From Brachionus rotundiformis (taxonomy: Eukaryota; Rotifera; Eurotatoria; Ploima; Brachionidae), in the NCBI GenBank assembly GCA_016802295.1, contig JAESIW010000210.1, positions 682,001 through 746,000 on the forward strand: a stretch of DNA of 64,000 nt. Reading direction: 5' to 3'. The notes under the pieces are model-generated. The model made no database searches and was not told where the DNA came from. It worked only from the letters and a program-made list of their open reading frames with translations. The position numbers were made by a program, and so were the translations under genes. Below, piece after piece: positions 1 to 8,698 of the stretch. Each line of letters opens with the position of its first letter. The stretch's first letter is position 1.

Positions 1-601
1 CTTTAACGCCTAAAGATTGTAGTTTTTTAATTTCTTCTACCACATAATGCGGAGTAGCCACATTAGCTGGTTGGTTAACTAAGTTTTTAGCAAAATTTAC
101 GCCAGAAACAACTGCGTTAAGTTCTTCTATATTAATTTCTGCGTTAATTAAATTAATAATATTGGTTTGGTGAGTAGTGTGTTGCTTTTGGTTGGTAACA
201 TGAACATCAAAACCATATGCTTTAATATTAAAACCAGTTACAATTTCTAACGCCATAGCGTTGTTAACTTCTGTATTTTGTGCAAAAAACACTTCTAAAT
301 CTACTTCGTTTTCTTTAGCCACCACAGAAGATGCAAAGCCACCAACTACATTAGCTAAAGCAGCATCTAACTTATTAGCTTCACCTAAACCTACTACTAT
401 AAAACGTTTACCTAATAAGCCGGTTAACTCTAGTTTTTGTTTATAGTCTGCCGTAAAATTATTAATATTTACAATGTTTTGTAAGCTTGGCATAGAATCG
501 CAATACTTAGCTATTACGTTTTCTAGATTCTCTTTTGTGGTAAAAATTACCGATACCGCCAAAGGATTTTGGCTATTGGCACAATTGTTATTTATTTGCA
601 T
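1..601 (-). CDS. pepA: Leucyl (cytosol) aminopeptidase, M17 family, N-terminal part
   Basis: The first 200 codons of a minus-strand gene whose 3' part lies beyond the left edge. The visible protein starts MQINNNCANS and holds the variable N-terminal domain followed by the entry to the catalytic domain, with the family motif NQPANVATPHYV near residue 178. The family is a hexameric cytosolic Zn/Mn aminopeptidase that removes N-terminal residues from peptides; the metal ligands are outside the window. The ATG at 601 is preceded by AAGGAG ten bases upstream. It is divergent from cysQ. In many alphaproteobacteria pepA flanks the lptF-lptG-lptD cluster, and that neighbourhood is kept here. Confidence 0.9.
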   Translation of the reverse strand, partial: MQINNNCANSQNPLAVSVIFTTKENLENVIAKYCDSMPSLQNIVNINNFTADYKQKLELTGLLGKRFIVVGLGEANKLDAALANVVGGFASSVVAKENEVDLEVFFAQNTEVNNAMALEIVTGFNIKAYGFDVHVTNQKQHTTHQTNIINLINAEINIEELNAVVSGVNFAKNLVNQPANVATPHYVVEEIKKLQSLGVK

Positions 602-685
602 TATATTAATACTCCTTAGTAATTAAAGTTAAAAAAACAAAGATTTACTTGCTTTGTATAAATTTTTATAAAATATATTAATGTG

Positions 686-714
686 TTGATTATAATATAT
701 ATAAATATTATAAT
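686..714 (+). promoter_or_regulatory. Sigma-70 type promoter before cysQ
   Basis: TTGATT at 686-691, a 17-base spacer and a perfect TATAAT at 709-714, about 43 bases before the cysQ start. It probably serves cysQ-tsaC and possibly the genes behind them. The surrounding DNA is very AT-rich, so chance TATAAT boxes are common; spacer and -35 box support this one. Confidence 0.55.
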
Positions 715-756
715 ACTTTTATACCAATAATCATAGCACAAACTAAAAGAGGGCAA

Positions 757-1536
757 ATGTTAACAGCAGAACAAATACAAAAAACCCTAAACTTAATTAA
801 AGTAGCCGGAGCTGTAAGTTTAGATTTACAAAAAAAAGGGCTTAATGTTATAAAAAAACCAGACGGTAGCCTAGTAACCAACGCAGATGTAGATTTAGAG
901 CATTTACTAATTAATGGAATTAGAGAAAACGTACAAAACGATGATATTATTATATCAGAAGAAGCCGTTGCCAACGGCACTACGCCAACTATTACTAACG
1001 GACAAGCTTTTTGGAGCATAGACCCCATTGATAGCACAAATTCTTACATTAAAGGTAAAAAGTTTTTTTGTATAAATGTAGCTTACATAGAAAAAAATAT
1101 TCCAGTATTTGGCGTAATTTATGCTCCTGCATTAGAAACTATGTGGTATGGTATGGTTGGTGTAGGTTGTTTTAAACAAGTTGGCCTGCAAAATGCAAAA
1201 GAAATACAATGCAGAGACGTACCTAAAAACAACGCTATTTTAACATCTTCTGAAGAACAAATAACCCCAAAAGATGTTATAGAGACCTTAGGAATATCGC
1301 AAGAAATTAAAATACCTTCTGCTATAAAATTAGCCTACGTTGCCGAAGGCTCTGCAGACTTTTACGTTAGAAACCGCAACAAAGCTTGCGATTGGGATAT
1401 GGCAAGTGGTTTAGCTTTAATTTTAGCAGCCGGCGGAGGCGTTAAGTATTTGCAAGATGATGGCAATTTTTTATACGGACAACCACCGTATTTATCGCCT
1501 TCGTTATTAGCTTTTGGTAAAAATTTTAAACAATAG
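757..1536 (+). CDS. cysQ: CysQ-like 3'(2'),5'-bisphosphate nucleotidase (inositol monophosphatase superfamily)
   Basis: 259 residues, the usual size. Metal-site motifs are present: KPDGSLVTNADVD near residue 36, ISEE near 67, WSIDPIDSTNSYIKG near 87 and CDWDMASGLALILAAGG near 210. The stretch around FGVIYAPALETMWYG resembles CysQ more than histidinol- or inositol-phosphatase. The expected role is Mg-dependent, lithium-sensitive dephosphorylation of 3'-phosphoadenosine 5'-phosphate (pAp), the by-product of sulfate activation and of holo-ACP synthesis. Odd point: the superfamily core DPxDGT reads DPIDST, with Gly replaced by Ser. The start at 757 follows a GAGG box and the strong promoter at 686-714. 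Another phosphatase specificity of the same superfamily is possible. Confidence 0.75.
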   Translation: MLTAEQIQKTLNLIKVAGAVSLDLQKKGLNVIKKPDGSLVTNADVDLEHLLINGIRENVQNDDIIISEEAVANGTTPTITNGQAFWSIDPIDSTNSYIKGKKFFCINVAYIEKNIPVFGVIYAPALETMWYGMVGVGCFKQVGLQNAKEIQCRDVPKNNAILTSSEEQITPKDVIETLGISQEIKIPSAIKLAYVAEGSADFYVRNRNKACDWDMASGLALILAAGGGVKYLQDDGNFLYGQPPYLSPSLLAFGKNFKQ

Positions 1537-1544
1537 CCTGCCTT

Positions 1545-2516
1545 ATGATTTTTAAAGCTAATATTGTTGCAGATACCCAACAAAATATTAATTTATGTGC
1601 AAACGCTTTACGTAACAACCAACTGGTTGCCTTTGCCACAGAAACCGTATATGGCCTAGGGGCAAATGCCACTAGTAGCAATGCTGTAAATTTAGTTTAT
1701 GCTACCAAAAAACGCCCTACAAGTAACCCATTAATTGTGCATTTTGCCGATATTAATACAATAGAAGAACACTGCTACATTAACAGCACTTTTGTTAAAC
1801 TTGCCTTAGCTTTTATGCCAGGGCCTTTAAGTGTGTTGTTAAATAAAAAGCCTACATCTAATATTAGTAATTTATGCGGTAAAAATAACAAAATAGCGGT
1901 TAGGCTTCCTAATCATAACACCGCTATACAACTAATAAAAACGGCAAATGTGCCTATAGCCGCACCTAGTGCTAATATGGCAAATACTTTAAGCCCTACT
2001 ACGGCTATGCATGTTAAGCAATCTTTACAACACAATTTACAACAAAACTTAATAATATTAAATTCTAACGAAGCCCCGCTGGGTTTAGAATCTACCGTAG
2101 TAGAAATTATAGAAAACAACATTAATATTTTGCGTTACGGCTATATTACACCAGAAGACCTACAAAACCATAACTTTAATGTTATTAATAAAATCAACCA
2201 TACTAATTATGCCCCTGGTATGTTAAAAAAGCACTATAGCCCTAACACTAAATTAATTTTAAACTGTAACGCTAGCAACTTAACACCTAACCATGCTTTG
2301 TTAAATTTTGGTAATGTTATTAGCAATGTGCCTAGCAATGTGGTTAGTTTAAATTTATCGGTTAGTGCTAATTTACCAGAAGCTGCAAAAAATTTTTTTA
2401 GTATGTTGTGGCAACTAGATGCTTTAAAAAAAGACGCTATTTGCGTGGCTAGTATTCCTAATATTGGGCTTGGTATTACCATAAACGATAAACTACAAAA
2501 AGCAAGTTGTGTTTAA
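1545..2516 (+). CDS. tsaC: L-threonylcarbamoyladenylate synthase, Sua5 type
   Basis: Makes threonylcarbamoyl-AMP from threonine, bicarbonate and ATP for the t6A37 modification of ANN-decoding tRNAs. The N-terminal YrdC domain (about residues 10-200) has FATETVYGLGANA and the basic motif KKRPTSNPLIVHF near residue 55, plus GPLSVLL and AAPSAN. At 323 residues it is the long Sua5 form with a C-terminal Sua5 domain entered through the linker YAPGMLKKHYSP near residue 225, not the short TsaC form. It lies eight bases behind cysQ and is probably cotranscribed with it. Confidence 0.9.
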   Translation: MIFKANIVADTQQNINLCANALRNNQLVAFATETVYGLGANATSSNAVNLVYATKKRPTSNPLIVHFADINTIEEHCYINSTFVKLALAFMPGPLSVLLNKKPTSNISNLCGKNNKIAVRLPNHNTAIQLIKTANVPIAAPSANMANTLSPTTAMHVKQSLQHNLQQNLIILNSNEAPLGLESTVVEIIENNINILRYGYITPEDLQNHNFNVINKINHTNYAPGMLKKHYSPNTKLILNCNASNLTPNHALLNFGNVISNVPSNVVSLNLSVSANLPEAAKNFFSMLWQLDALKKDAICVASIPNIGLGITINDKLQKASCV

Positions 2517-2578
2517 TTTTTAAAATTGTGCTATTATGTAATAATATTATAAAAAAAATTCTGTAGTAAGCTATTAAA

Positions 2579-3667
2579 ATGTATATATCTATTTACCTAC
2601 ATTTAACTAAAATGTTTTTAAAAGCTATTGTATCTATATATACTCTTTTTATGGCTTTAATATATTTAATTCAATTACCTTCTAATTTAAAATATAATAA
2701 AGGTGCCGAACCAATTATTACAGTGTTATTTAACACCTTACTACAACTGCCAGAATTTGCCACCGAGGTTTCTTCTTTTATTATTTTATTTGCCAGTTTT
2801 TACTGCTTTAAAACTTTAAATACATCTAAAGAATTGGTAATATTTAAATCGGTTGGGTTATCTATATGGAAAATTCTTTTACCTTTTATAGTAACCACTT
2901 TATTGTTTGCAGTATTTGTACTATTTGGGCTTACTTTTTTAAACATTAAAAGCTCTAATTACTTGTTATCTAACAAAAATAGCACCAACGAGGCCGAACT
3001 AGTTAGCGTTTACAACAAAGATATTTGGATAGTAGATAAACCAAGCAACAATAACCAAACTATTATTTTAACCAATAACCTAGCCAAGCAAAATAATAAC
3101 TTGCTAATTGGCAAAGCAATTGTTTTTCAAATAAAAAATAGCCAGTTGGTAAATTTAATTAATGCCCAAAGCGGAATTATACAAAACAATACTTTAGTGC
3201 TAAGCAACTTAACTATTAAAGATAATACATCTAACAAAGCCCCAGAAAACCTAGATAGCTTGGTTATTGCTTTTTCGGTAAAATTAAATAAATTTAATAA
3301 CTTTAATTTAAGCCCTAAGCAAACTTATTTATGGAACATGCCTAACACCATTAAATATTTAAAGCAAACCAGCTTAAACGCACTAGAATTTGAAGTTGCT
3401 TACTTTAAACAACTAGGCTTGCCAATTTTAATGCTTACGTTGCTATTACTTGGCGTGTATTTTGCTATTTCTAACCAACGTGTACAAAATGCTATTATAC
3501 AAACTATGGCTATTGTTTTAATAGGGTTTTTATTGTTTTTTGTAAATAACTTTTTGTCTTCTTTAGCATATAGCGGAACCATTAATATAGCAATTGCCAC
3601 CATTGTGTTTTACGCTAGCATCTTTTTTATATTAGTAAGTTTAATTATAAAAAAAGAAGGTATTTAA
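2579..3667 (+). CDS. lptG: LPS export permease of the LptF/LptG family (probably LptG)
   Basis: 362 residues with the LptF/LptG layout: N-terminal membrane segments (roughly residues 10-30, 55-80, 98-120), a large periplasmic beta-jellyroll region (about 130-265), and C-terminal membrane segments (about 280-360) containing LPILMLTLLLLGVYFAIS. These permeases pair with two LptB ATPases and push LPS from the inner membrane onto the LptA/LptC bridge. It is called LptG because it directly precedes lptD with a two-base gap. Only one LptF/LptG gene is here; the partner normally adjacent is absent. No strong Shine-Dalgarno box is visible. Confidence 0.82.
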   Translation: MYISIYLHLTKMFLKAIVSIYTLFMALIYLIQLPSNLKYNKGAEPIITVLFNTLLQLPEFATEVSSFIILFASFYCFKTLNTSKELVIFKSVGLSIWKILLPFIVTTLLFAVFVLFGLTFLNIKSSNYLLSNKNSTNEAELVSVYNKDIWIVDKPSNNNQTIILTNNLAKQNNNLLIGKAIVFQIKNSQLVNLINAQSGIIQNNTLVLSNLTIKDNTSNKAPENLDSLVIAFSVKLNKFNNFNLSPKQTYLWNMPNTIKYLKQTSLNALEFEVAYFKQLGLPILMLTLLLLGVYFAISNQRVQNAIIQTMAIVLIGFLLFFVNNFLSSLAYSGTINIAIATIVFYASIFFILVSLIIKKEGI

Positions 3668-3669
3668 AT

Positions 3670-5802
3670 ATGTTAATACGCACTTTAATACTTGCCTGCC
3701 TTAGCTTTATGGTTGCAATAAGCTTTATAAACAGTGCGGTTATAAGCCGTAACTATATTATACCTAAAACGCAAACCCTTAATAATGTTACATTTAGTGC
3801 TAATAATATTAATTATAACTACAAAACTAACACATTAATTGCCACTAACAACGTTGTTATTTCATCTACCCAACTTAACATAACCGCAGACCAAGTTTAT
3901 TACGACACCACTAATAAATTAATTATAGCCAAAGGTAACGTAGTATATAAAAACTTAGCAAACGATGTAATAAAACTACAATACTTAGAGCTAGACCAAG
4001 AAACTAGCACTTTTTTAATGGATAACATTAAAGCATATCTGCAAGGCGGTGCTAGTTTAATATCTAAAAAACTAACCAAAAGTAATGCCACTAACTATAA
4101 TGTTACTAGTTTGGTTTATACTACTTGCAAAGTTCCTACTAACAAGTCTCCTACGTGGGATGTATTGGCTAGCAAAGGTAAATACAACGATTCTAAAAAC
4201 ACTATAATTTTATATAATGCTATTTTTAGAATAAAAACTATTCCGGTTTTATGGCTACCTATAGTGCAGTTTTCTAACATTGCTAATAAACGTAAAATAG
4301 GTTTTTTAGTGCCTAGTTTGTATTTTAATTCGCAATCTAATAAAATTGTGTTTCCGTTTTATATTCCTATAGGCAATAGTAACGATATAACTATAGATAC
4401 CTATTTATACACCAATAAATTTAAAAAAATTAATATTAATTCGCCTTTATTTAACGCCAAATACAACGGTTATTTTGCCAACACCCAAGCCAGTGCTAAT
4501 GCTAGTTGGCTTATTGCAGATAAAGTAACTATTAATAAAAAACCACAGCAAAATCAATGGAGTTGGTTTAGTAATACGGTTTCTTACATTAACCCTAGTT
4601 ATCGTATAACTACACATGTAGAAAAAACTACATCGGTAGATTATTTAAACTCTTACAGTATAAACCCTAAGTCTTCTTCTAATTTATTTTTAAATAGCTA
4701 CGTATACAACGAACTTTTTTTAAATAATAACTATTTTAACCTAACTACTAATATAAATAATAACATAGAAGACAACAAACTTTACAGATACGCAGAACTA
4801 CAACATAAATATTTTAACAACAATGCTACAATAGGCAGTATTAATATTAGTAATACTGCACAAATATTAAACCAAAATAAATATACTAATTATCGTATTG
4901 CTAACAATATAAATGTAAATAAACAACAATTTTATAAATATTTACAAGTAAGCAATACTGTAGAAATACAAAATGTTTATAATAAACAAGCACAAACCAA
5001 ACAATATTTACATTATTCGGCTTTGGGCTTATCTTCGCAGTCACAAATTCCTTTTATTAAGCAATATAACTCTAATAGTTATTTTTTGTTTAGCCCTACT
5101 GCACAGTATTCTTATAGCACCAAGTTTTTACACAAAAATACTGCTAACACAACAATAGACGCCAACAGCATTTACTATACTAAAAACAATTTGTTTAGTA
5201 TTAATCATTATCAGGGTTACGATAATTTTGAAGAAAATGCATCGATTAAATATGGTGCAGAAACTCAATTTAATATTAACAATAACTCTATAGGTGCATT
5301 TGCGGGACAGTTAATAAACTTACTTAACAAAGATTCTACTAAACAAACCTATCAATCTAATTATTTTGGTCTGCTTAATTTAAAAAGCAACTATATACAA
5401 GGCGAGTTTGAAGGGATTTTTAGCACTAAACTTAAACTTCTATCTGGATTATCTAGCCTTGGTTTAAATACTAAGTACCTAAATATAAATGTTAACCATA
5501 AATTTTATCAAAATTTAAACCCACTGGTATATAAAGAAACTACTCAGCACGAAATTGGCTCTTCTGCAGTGTTAAATCTTGGCTCTAGAACAAAAATCGG
5601 GGCAAATGCATCTTTTGGTATTTACACTAAAGAACAAATAAAAAGATTAAAACGTAAAAATTTTGATTTAAAATCATTATCTTATTTTTTACAATGGCGA
5701 GATTCTTGCGACTGCATGAACGTTAATATTAACATAACTCAAGATGTTTACAGAAAAATTCCTAGTTCGTATAGTATAACAGTGCGTTTAAAAAAGTTTT
5801 AA
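3670..5802 (+). CDS. lptD: LPS-assembly outer membrane protein LptD
   Basis: 710 residues. A hydrophobic signal segment (about 4-24) is followed by an OstA/LptA-like jellyroll (about 35-145; NNINYNYKTNTLIATNNVV, then DQVYYDTTNKLIIAKGNVVY) and a long C-terminal barrel rich in alternating Asn/Ser/Tyr beta strands. The LptD pattern SPTWDVLASKG...VLWLPIVQFS is recognisable near residues 160-200. Role: with LptE it forms the barrel that inserts LPS into the outer leaflet. The C-terminal barrel is Asn-rich, as is common in AT-rich genomes. It starts two bases after lptG and is followed by surA, a chaperone needed for LptD folding. Cysteines are few, so the multi-disulfide system of enterobacteria is not evident. 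Confidence 0.9.
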   Translation: MLIRTLILACLSFMVAISFINSAVISRNYIIPKTQTLNNVTFSANNINYNYKTNTLIATNNVVISSTQLNITADQVYYDTTNKLIIAKGNVVYKNLANDVIKLQYLELDQETSTFLMDNIKAYLQGGASLISKKLTKSNATNYNVTSLVYTTCKVPTNKSPTWDVLASKGKYNDSKNTIILYNAIFRIKTIPVLWLPIVQFSNIANKRKIGFLVPSLYFNSQSNKIVFPFYIPIGNSNDITIDTYLYTNKFKKININSPLFNAKYNGYFANTQASANASWLIADKVTINKKPQQNQWSWFSNTVSYINPSYRITTHVEKTTSVDYLNSYSINPKSSSNLFLNSYVYNELFLNNNYFNLTTNINNNIEDNKLYRYAELQHKYFNNNATIGSINISNTAQILNQNKYTNYRIANNINVNKQQFYKYLQVSNTVEIQNVYNKQAQTKQYLHYSALGLSSQSQIPFIKQYNSNSYFLFSPTAQYSYSTKFLHKNTANTTIDANSIYYTKNNLFSINHYQGYDNFEENASIKYGAETQFNINNNSIGAFAGQLINLLNKDSTKQTYQSNYFGLLNLKSNYIQGEFEGIFSTKLKLLSGLSSLGLNTKYLNINVNHKFYQNLNPLVYKETTQHEIGSSAVLNLGSRTKIGANASFGIYTKEQIKRLKRKNFDLKSLSYFLQWRDSCDCMNVNINITQDVYRKIPSSYSITVRLKKF

Positions 5803-5872
5803 ATTTGATTTTGCTAAAGCTTTGTGCTACATTTAGTTAATATACAAACTATAAATAACAAGCAATAATTTA

Positions 5873-6799
5873 ATGTACAGTATCTATAAAGCAATATTAG
5901 CTAGCTTAGTGTGTTTAATTTTAAACATAAATATAGCCAACGCAAACACCAACCAAATTGCAGCGGTAGTTAATAATAACTATGCCGTATTTAATTACGA
6001 AGTAGAAACCAAACAAAAAATTTTAGCTTTACTAGGGCAAAACTTAACGCAAAGTAAAATATTAGAACTTATTATAACCAACTATTTAATACTAGATTCT
6101 GTAAAAAGCTTTGGTATTACACTAACCCAAGAAGACTTTGAACAATATTTAAACGCTTTACTACAACAAAAAAACATTACACAACCACAATTAATAAAAC
6201 AAGCTAACCAACAAAATATTTCGGCAAATGCAATTTATAAAGAGCTAAAAGAAGAATTTTTAATAGAAAAAGTAAAGCAGGTATTAATTGTTAATTTAGC
6301 TAAGCCTTCTAACAAAGAAATAGAGCAAGAACTAAGCCGTATGATAGACCTAAATAACAAATTAGAATTTGAACTAAAACAAATAACCATTAATAAAACC
6401 ACACCAAATGCCAAAGATGTAATAAATAATATTTACAGCCAACTTACCAAAGGGCAAAACTTTAATAAGCTAGCCAAAATGTATTCGCAAGATTTATACG
6501 CAACACAAGGTGGTAATATTGGCTTTGTAGCAGAATTTGCCCTACCTAGCAATGTTGCAAGCAAACTACAACAAATTAAAGAAAACAGCTTTACATCGCC
6601 CATAGAAACTAGTTTATCTTATAAAATTTATTTTTTAATACAAGCTAAATCTGCGCTTAACTTTAATCCGCAAGATCCTGAGCACATTGCACAGTTACGC
6701 CAGTATGCAGTGCAAAAAATTACCTACGAAAAAGGGCAATTGCTATTAGAAAACTTTATAAAAGATATTTTAAGCACCGCTGCTGTAACATACTATTAA
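5873..6799 (+). CDS. surA: SurA-type periplasmic chaperone / peptidyl-prolyl isomerase
   Basis: 308 residues with a signal peptide ending near NIANAN (residue 26), a SurA N-terminal domain (about 28-150), one parvulin PPIase domain (about 165-265, with FNKLAKMYSQDLYATQGGNIGFV) and a short C-terminal helix. Enterobacterial SurA has two parvulin domains; a single one is common in alphaproteobacteria. It escorts unfolded outer membrane proteins to the BAM complex. Its position between lptD and rsmA matches the conserved cluster, except that pdxA, often between surA and rsmA, is missing. Confidence 0.85.
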   Translation: MYSIYKAILASLVCLILNINIANANTNQIAAVVNNNYAVFNYEVETKQKILALLGQNLTQSKILELIITNYLILDSVKSFGITLTQEDFEQYLNALLQQKNITQPQLIKQANQQNISANAIYKELKEEFLIEKVKQVLIVNLAKPSNKEIEQELSRMIDLNNKLEFELKQITINKTTPNAKDVINNIYSQLTKGQNFNKLAKMYSQDLYATQGGNIGFVAEFALPSNVASKLQQIKENSFTSPIETSLSYKIYFLIQAKSALNFNPQDPEHIAQLRQYAVQKITYEKGQLLLENFIKDILSTAAVTYY

Positions 6800-6817
6800 G
6801 AGCCCAAAATTAACAAT

Positions 6818-7597
6818 ATGTTTAATCATAACAAAAATTTAGGGCAACATTTTTTAAATAACCCCGCAATTATTAACAGTATTATAGATTACGCTAACCC
6901 GCAAAACTGTAGCGTTTTAGAAATAGGCCCAGGGCTTGGCGTTTTAACTAAAGAACTAGTTAAAACCGCACACAACGTAGTTGCCATAGAGCTAGATAAA
7001 CGCCTAGAAAACACATTAAAGCAAATTAAACAAACCAATAGCAATTTTAACTACATTATAGGCAATGCACTACACTTGCAACCTAATACTTTGCCTATTA
7101 GCAACCTATTAACCCACAAAAAAATAGTAGTGGCAAACTTACCTTATAATGTTGGTACGCAAATATTTTTAAATTACCTACACTTACATACATACTTTAA
7201 CTATATGGTTTTAATGTTGCAATTAGAAGTAGCCTTGCGTATTGTTGCTACGGTTGGTAGTAAAAATTATGGTAGATTATCTATAATTAGCAACACTTTA
7301 GCTAATTGCCAGTTGTTGTTTAATGTAGATAAGCAAAATTTTACTCCTCCGCCGGCGGTACAGTCTGCTGTTATAAAAGTGCAACCTTATTGTGCTAGCC
7401 AAATTAAAGTTAATTTACAAACACTAAAAAAAGTTACTAATTTAGCTTTTAGCGGTAAACGTAAAACTGTTAAAAATAGTTTGGGTGCATTAAATTTAGA
7501 CTTTACAGGCTTAAACATAGATAGCTCGTTACGGGCAGAAAACCTAACCCTACAAAACTACTGGGATATTTGTAATTATTTAGACAAAACCGCTTAG
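6818..7597 (+). CDS. rsmA: 16S rRNA (A1518/A1519) dimethyltransferase KsgA
   Basis: 259 residues. SAM-binding motifs in order: LGQHFLNN near residue 8, VLEIGPGLGVLTKEL near 34, VAIELDKRL near 60, and the catalytic NLPYN near 108. The C-terminal helical domain includes FTPPPAVQSAVIK and the AFSGKRKTVKNSL block. It dimethylates two adjacent adenines in helix 45 of 16S rRNA late in 30S assembly. It follows surA after 18 bases and converges on gmk with ten bases between the stops. Confidence 0.95.
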   Translation: MFNHNKNLGQHFLNNPAIINSIIDYANPQNCSVLEIGPGLGVLTKELVKTAHNVVAIELDKRLENTLKQIKQTNSNFNYIIGNALHLQPNTLPISNLLTHKKIVVANLPYNVGTQIFLNYLHLHTYFNYMVLMLQLEVALRIVATVGSKNYGRLSIISNTLANCQLLFNVDKQNFTPPPAVQSAVIKVQPYCASQIKVNLQTLKKVTNLAFSGKRKTVKNSLGALNLDFTGLNIDSSLRAENLTLQNYWDICNYLDKTA

Positions 7598-7607
7598 TGT
7601 TTAGTGC

Positions 7608-8210
7608 TTAGTATTTAATATCTAAAATATTTTTATTACTATGCATGTGTGCCAACAAAATATTTTGTAAATCTAAAAAAGCCACATTTAAGTTGTTATT
7701 TACAATAACATAATCGTACATTTTCCAGTATTGTAGTTGCTCTTTAGCTTTAGAAAGCCTAACATCTATTACTTCTGCACTTTCGGTGTTGCGTTTTTGT
7801 AAACGCTCTTTTAAATGTTGTAAACTTGGTGGCAAAATATAAATACTTATTACTCTGTTACCTAGTTGATTTATAATGTTTTTAGCCCCTACTGGGTCTA
7901 CATCTAAAATTATATTTTTGCCAATATCGTTTTGTTGCTGTATGTGGCTTTTTAACGTACCATAATAATTGCCAAAAACATCGGCGTATTCTACAAAAGC
8001 ATTTTGTTTTATTAAATCTATAAAATCTGCTTTGGTTTTAAAAAAATAATTTACGCCTTCTTCTTCGTTGGGGCGTTTAGCTCTGGTGGTTGCAGAAACC
8101 GATAACACAAAATTACTGTGCGATTGCAACATCATATTTATTAACGTACTTTTGCCTGTACCGCTTGGTGCAGAAATTATAACCGAAAAGGCTTGCTTGC
8201 TTAATTGCAT
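7608..8210 (-). CDS. gmk: Guanylate kinase
   Basis: 200 residues, normal for the family. The P-loop SAPSGTGKST lies near residue 12, the GMP-binding region TTRAKRPNEEEGVNYFF near 41, followed by the AFVEYADVFGNYYGT block and the lid KNIILDVDPVGAKNI. It phosphorylates GMP to GDP. The alphaproteobacterial cluster often ends with gmk, but here it lies on the opposite strand to rsmA and converges with it. The ATG at 8210 (MQLSKQAF) has no clear Shine-Dalgarno box. Confidence 0.95.
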   Translation of the reverse strand: MQLSKQAFSVIISAPSGTGKSTLINMMLQSHSNFVLSVSATTRAKRPNEEEGVNYFFKTKADFIDLIKQNAFVEYADVFGNYYGTLKSHIQQQNDIGKNIILDVDPVGAKNIINQLGNRVISIYILPPSLQHLKERLQKRNTESAEVIDVRLSKAKEQLQYWKMYDYVIVNNNLNVAFLDLQNILLAHMHSNKNILDIKY

Positions 8211-8302
8211 ATTTATTTGTTTTTGTTTACTATTGTATGTAAAAAGTGTATAATAATTATTATAGCAAAAAATTAATATAATTAAATAATTAAAAATAAA
8301 AT

Positions 8303-8635
8303 ATGGATATTATTAGTATAATCTTAATTAATGTGTTACGTATAATTATAGCAATAAGCAATGTATATTTGTTTATAATATTTATTGTTGCAGTGTTGTC
8401 TATATTATCATTACTAGGCGTGGTTAATATATTTAATCAAGAAAGCTTTGCATCTAAGTTATATTTTAATTTACGTTATTTTTTATCTCCATTAACTAAC
8501 TTTGTAGCTAAATTTGTACCGCAAATAGGCTTAATAGATTTATCTTTTGTTGTAGTGTTGTTAATGCTATATATAATACGCGATGTATCTTATGCGTTTA
8601 TAATAAAATTACAATCTGGCATGTTTTTCTTTTAA
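8303..8635 (+). CDS. yggT: YggT family integral membrane protein
   Basis: 110 residues with two hydrophobic halves (about 8-40 and 72-95) around the family signature: FLSPLTNFVAKFVPQIGLIDLS matches the conserved pattern of a proline-containing loop, IGxxDLS and a membrane helix. YggT proteins are widespread and are linked to cell division, osmotic shock tolerance and, in some bacteria, to cytochrome-loop proteins; the molecular function is not settled. It is divergent from gmk. Longer than the typical protein of about 96 residues by a few residues at each end. Confidence 0.78.
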   Translation: MDIISIILINVLRIIIAISNVYLFIIFIVAVLSILSLLGVVNIFNQESFASKLYFNLRYFLSPLTNFVAKFVPQIGLIDLSFVVVLLMLYIIRDVSYAFIIKLQSGMFFF

Positions 8636-8698
8636 CTAAGCCACGTAAATAAACGCTAAAACTACAACACTTAATTAAATTTTTTTTGGATAACCACA

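Noticed and set aside
261..446. Plus-strand frame inside pepA
   Set aside because: Shadow of pepA on the other strand; pepA has the right motif and SD box.
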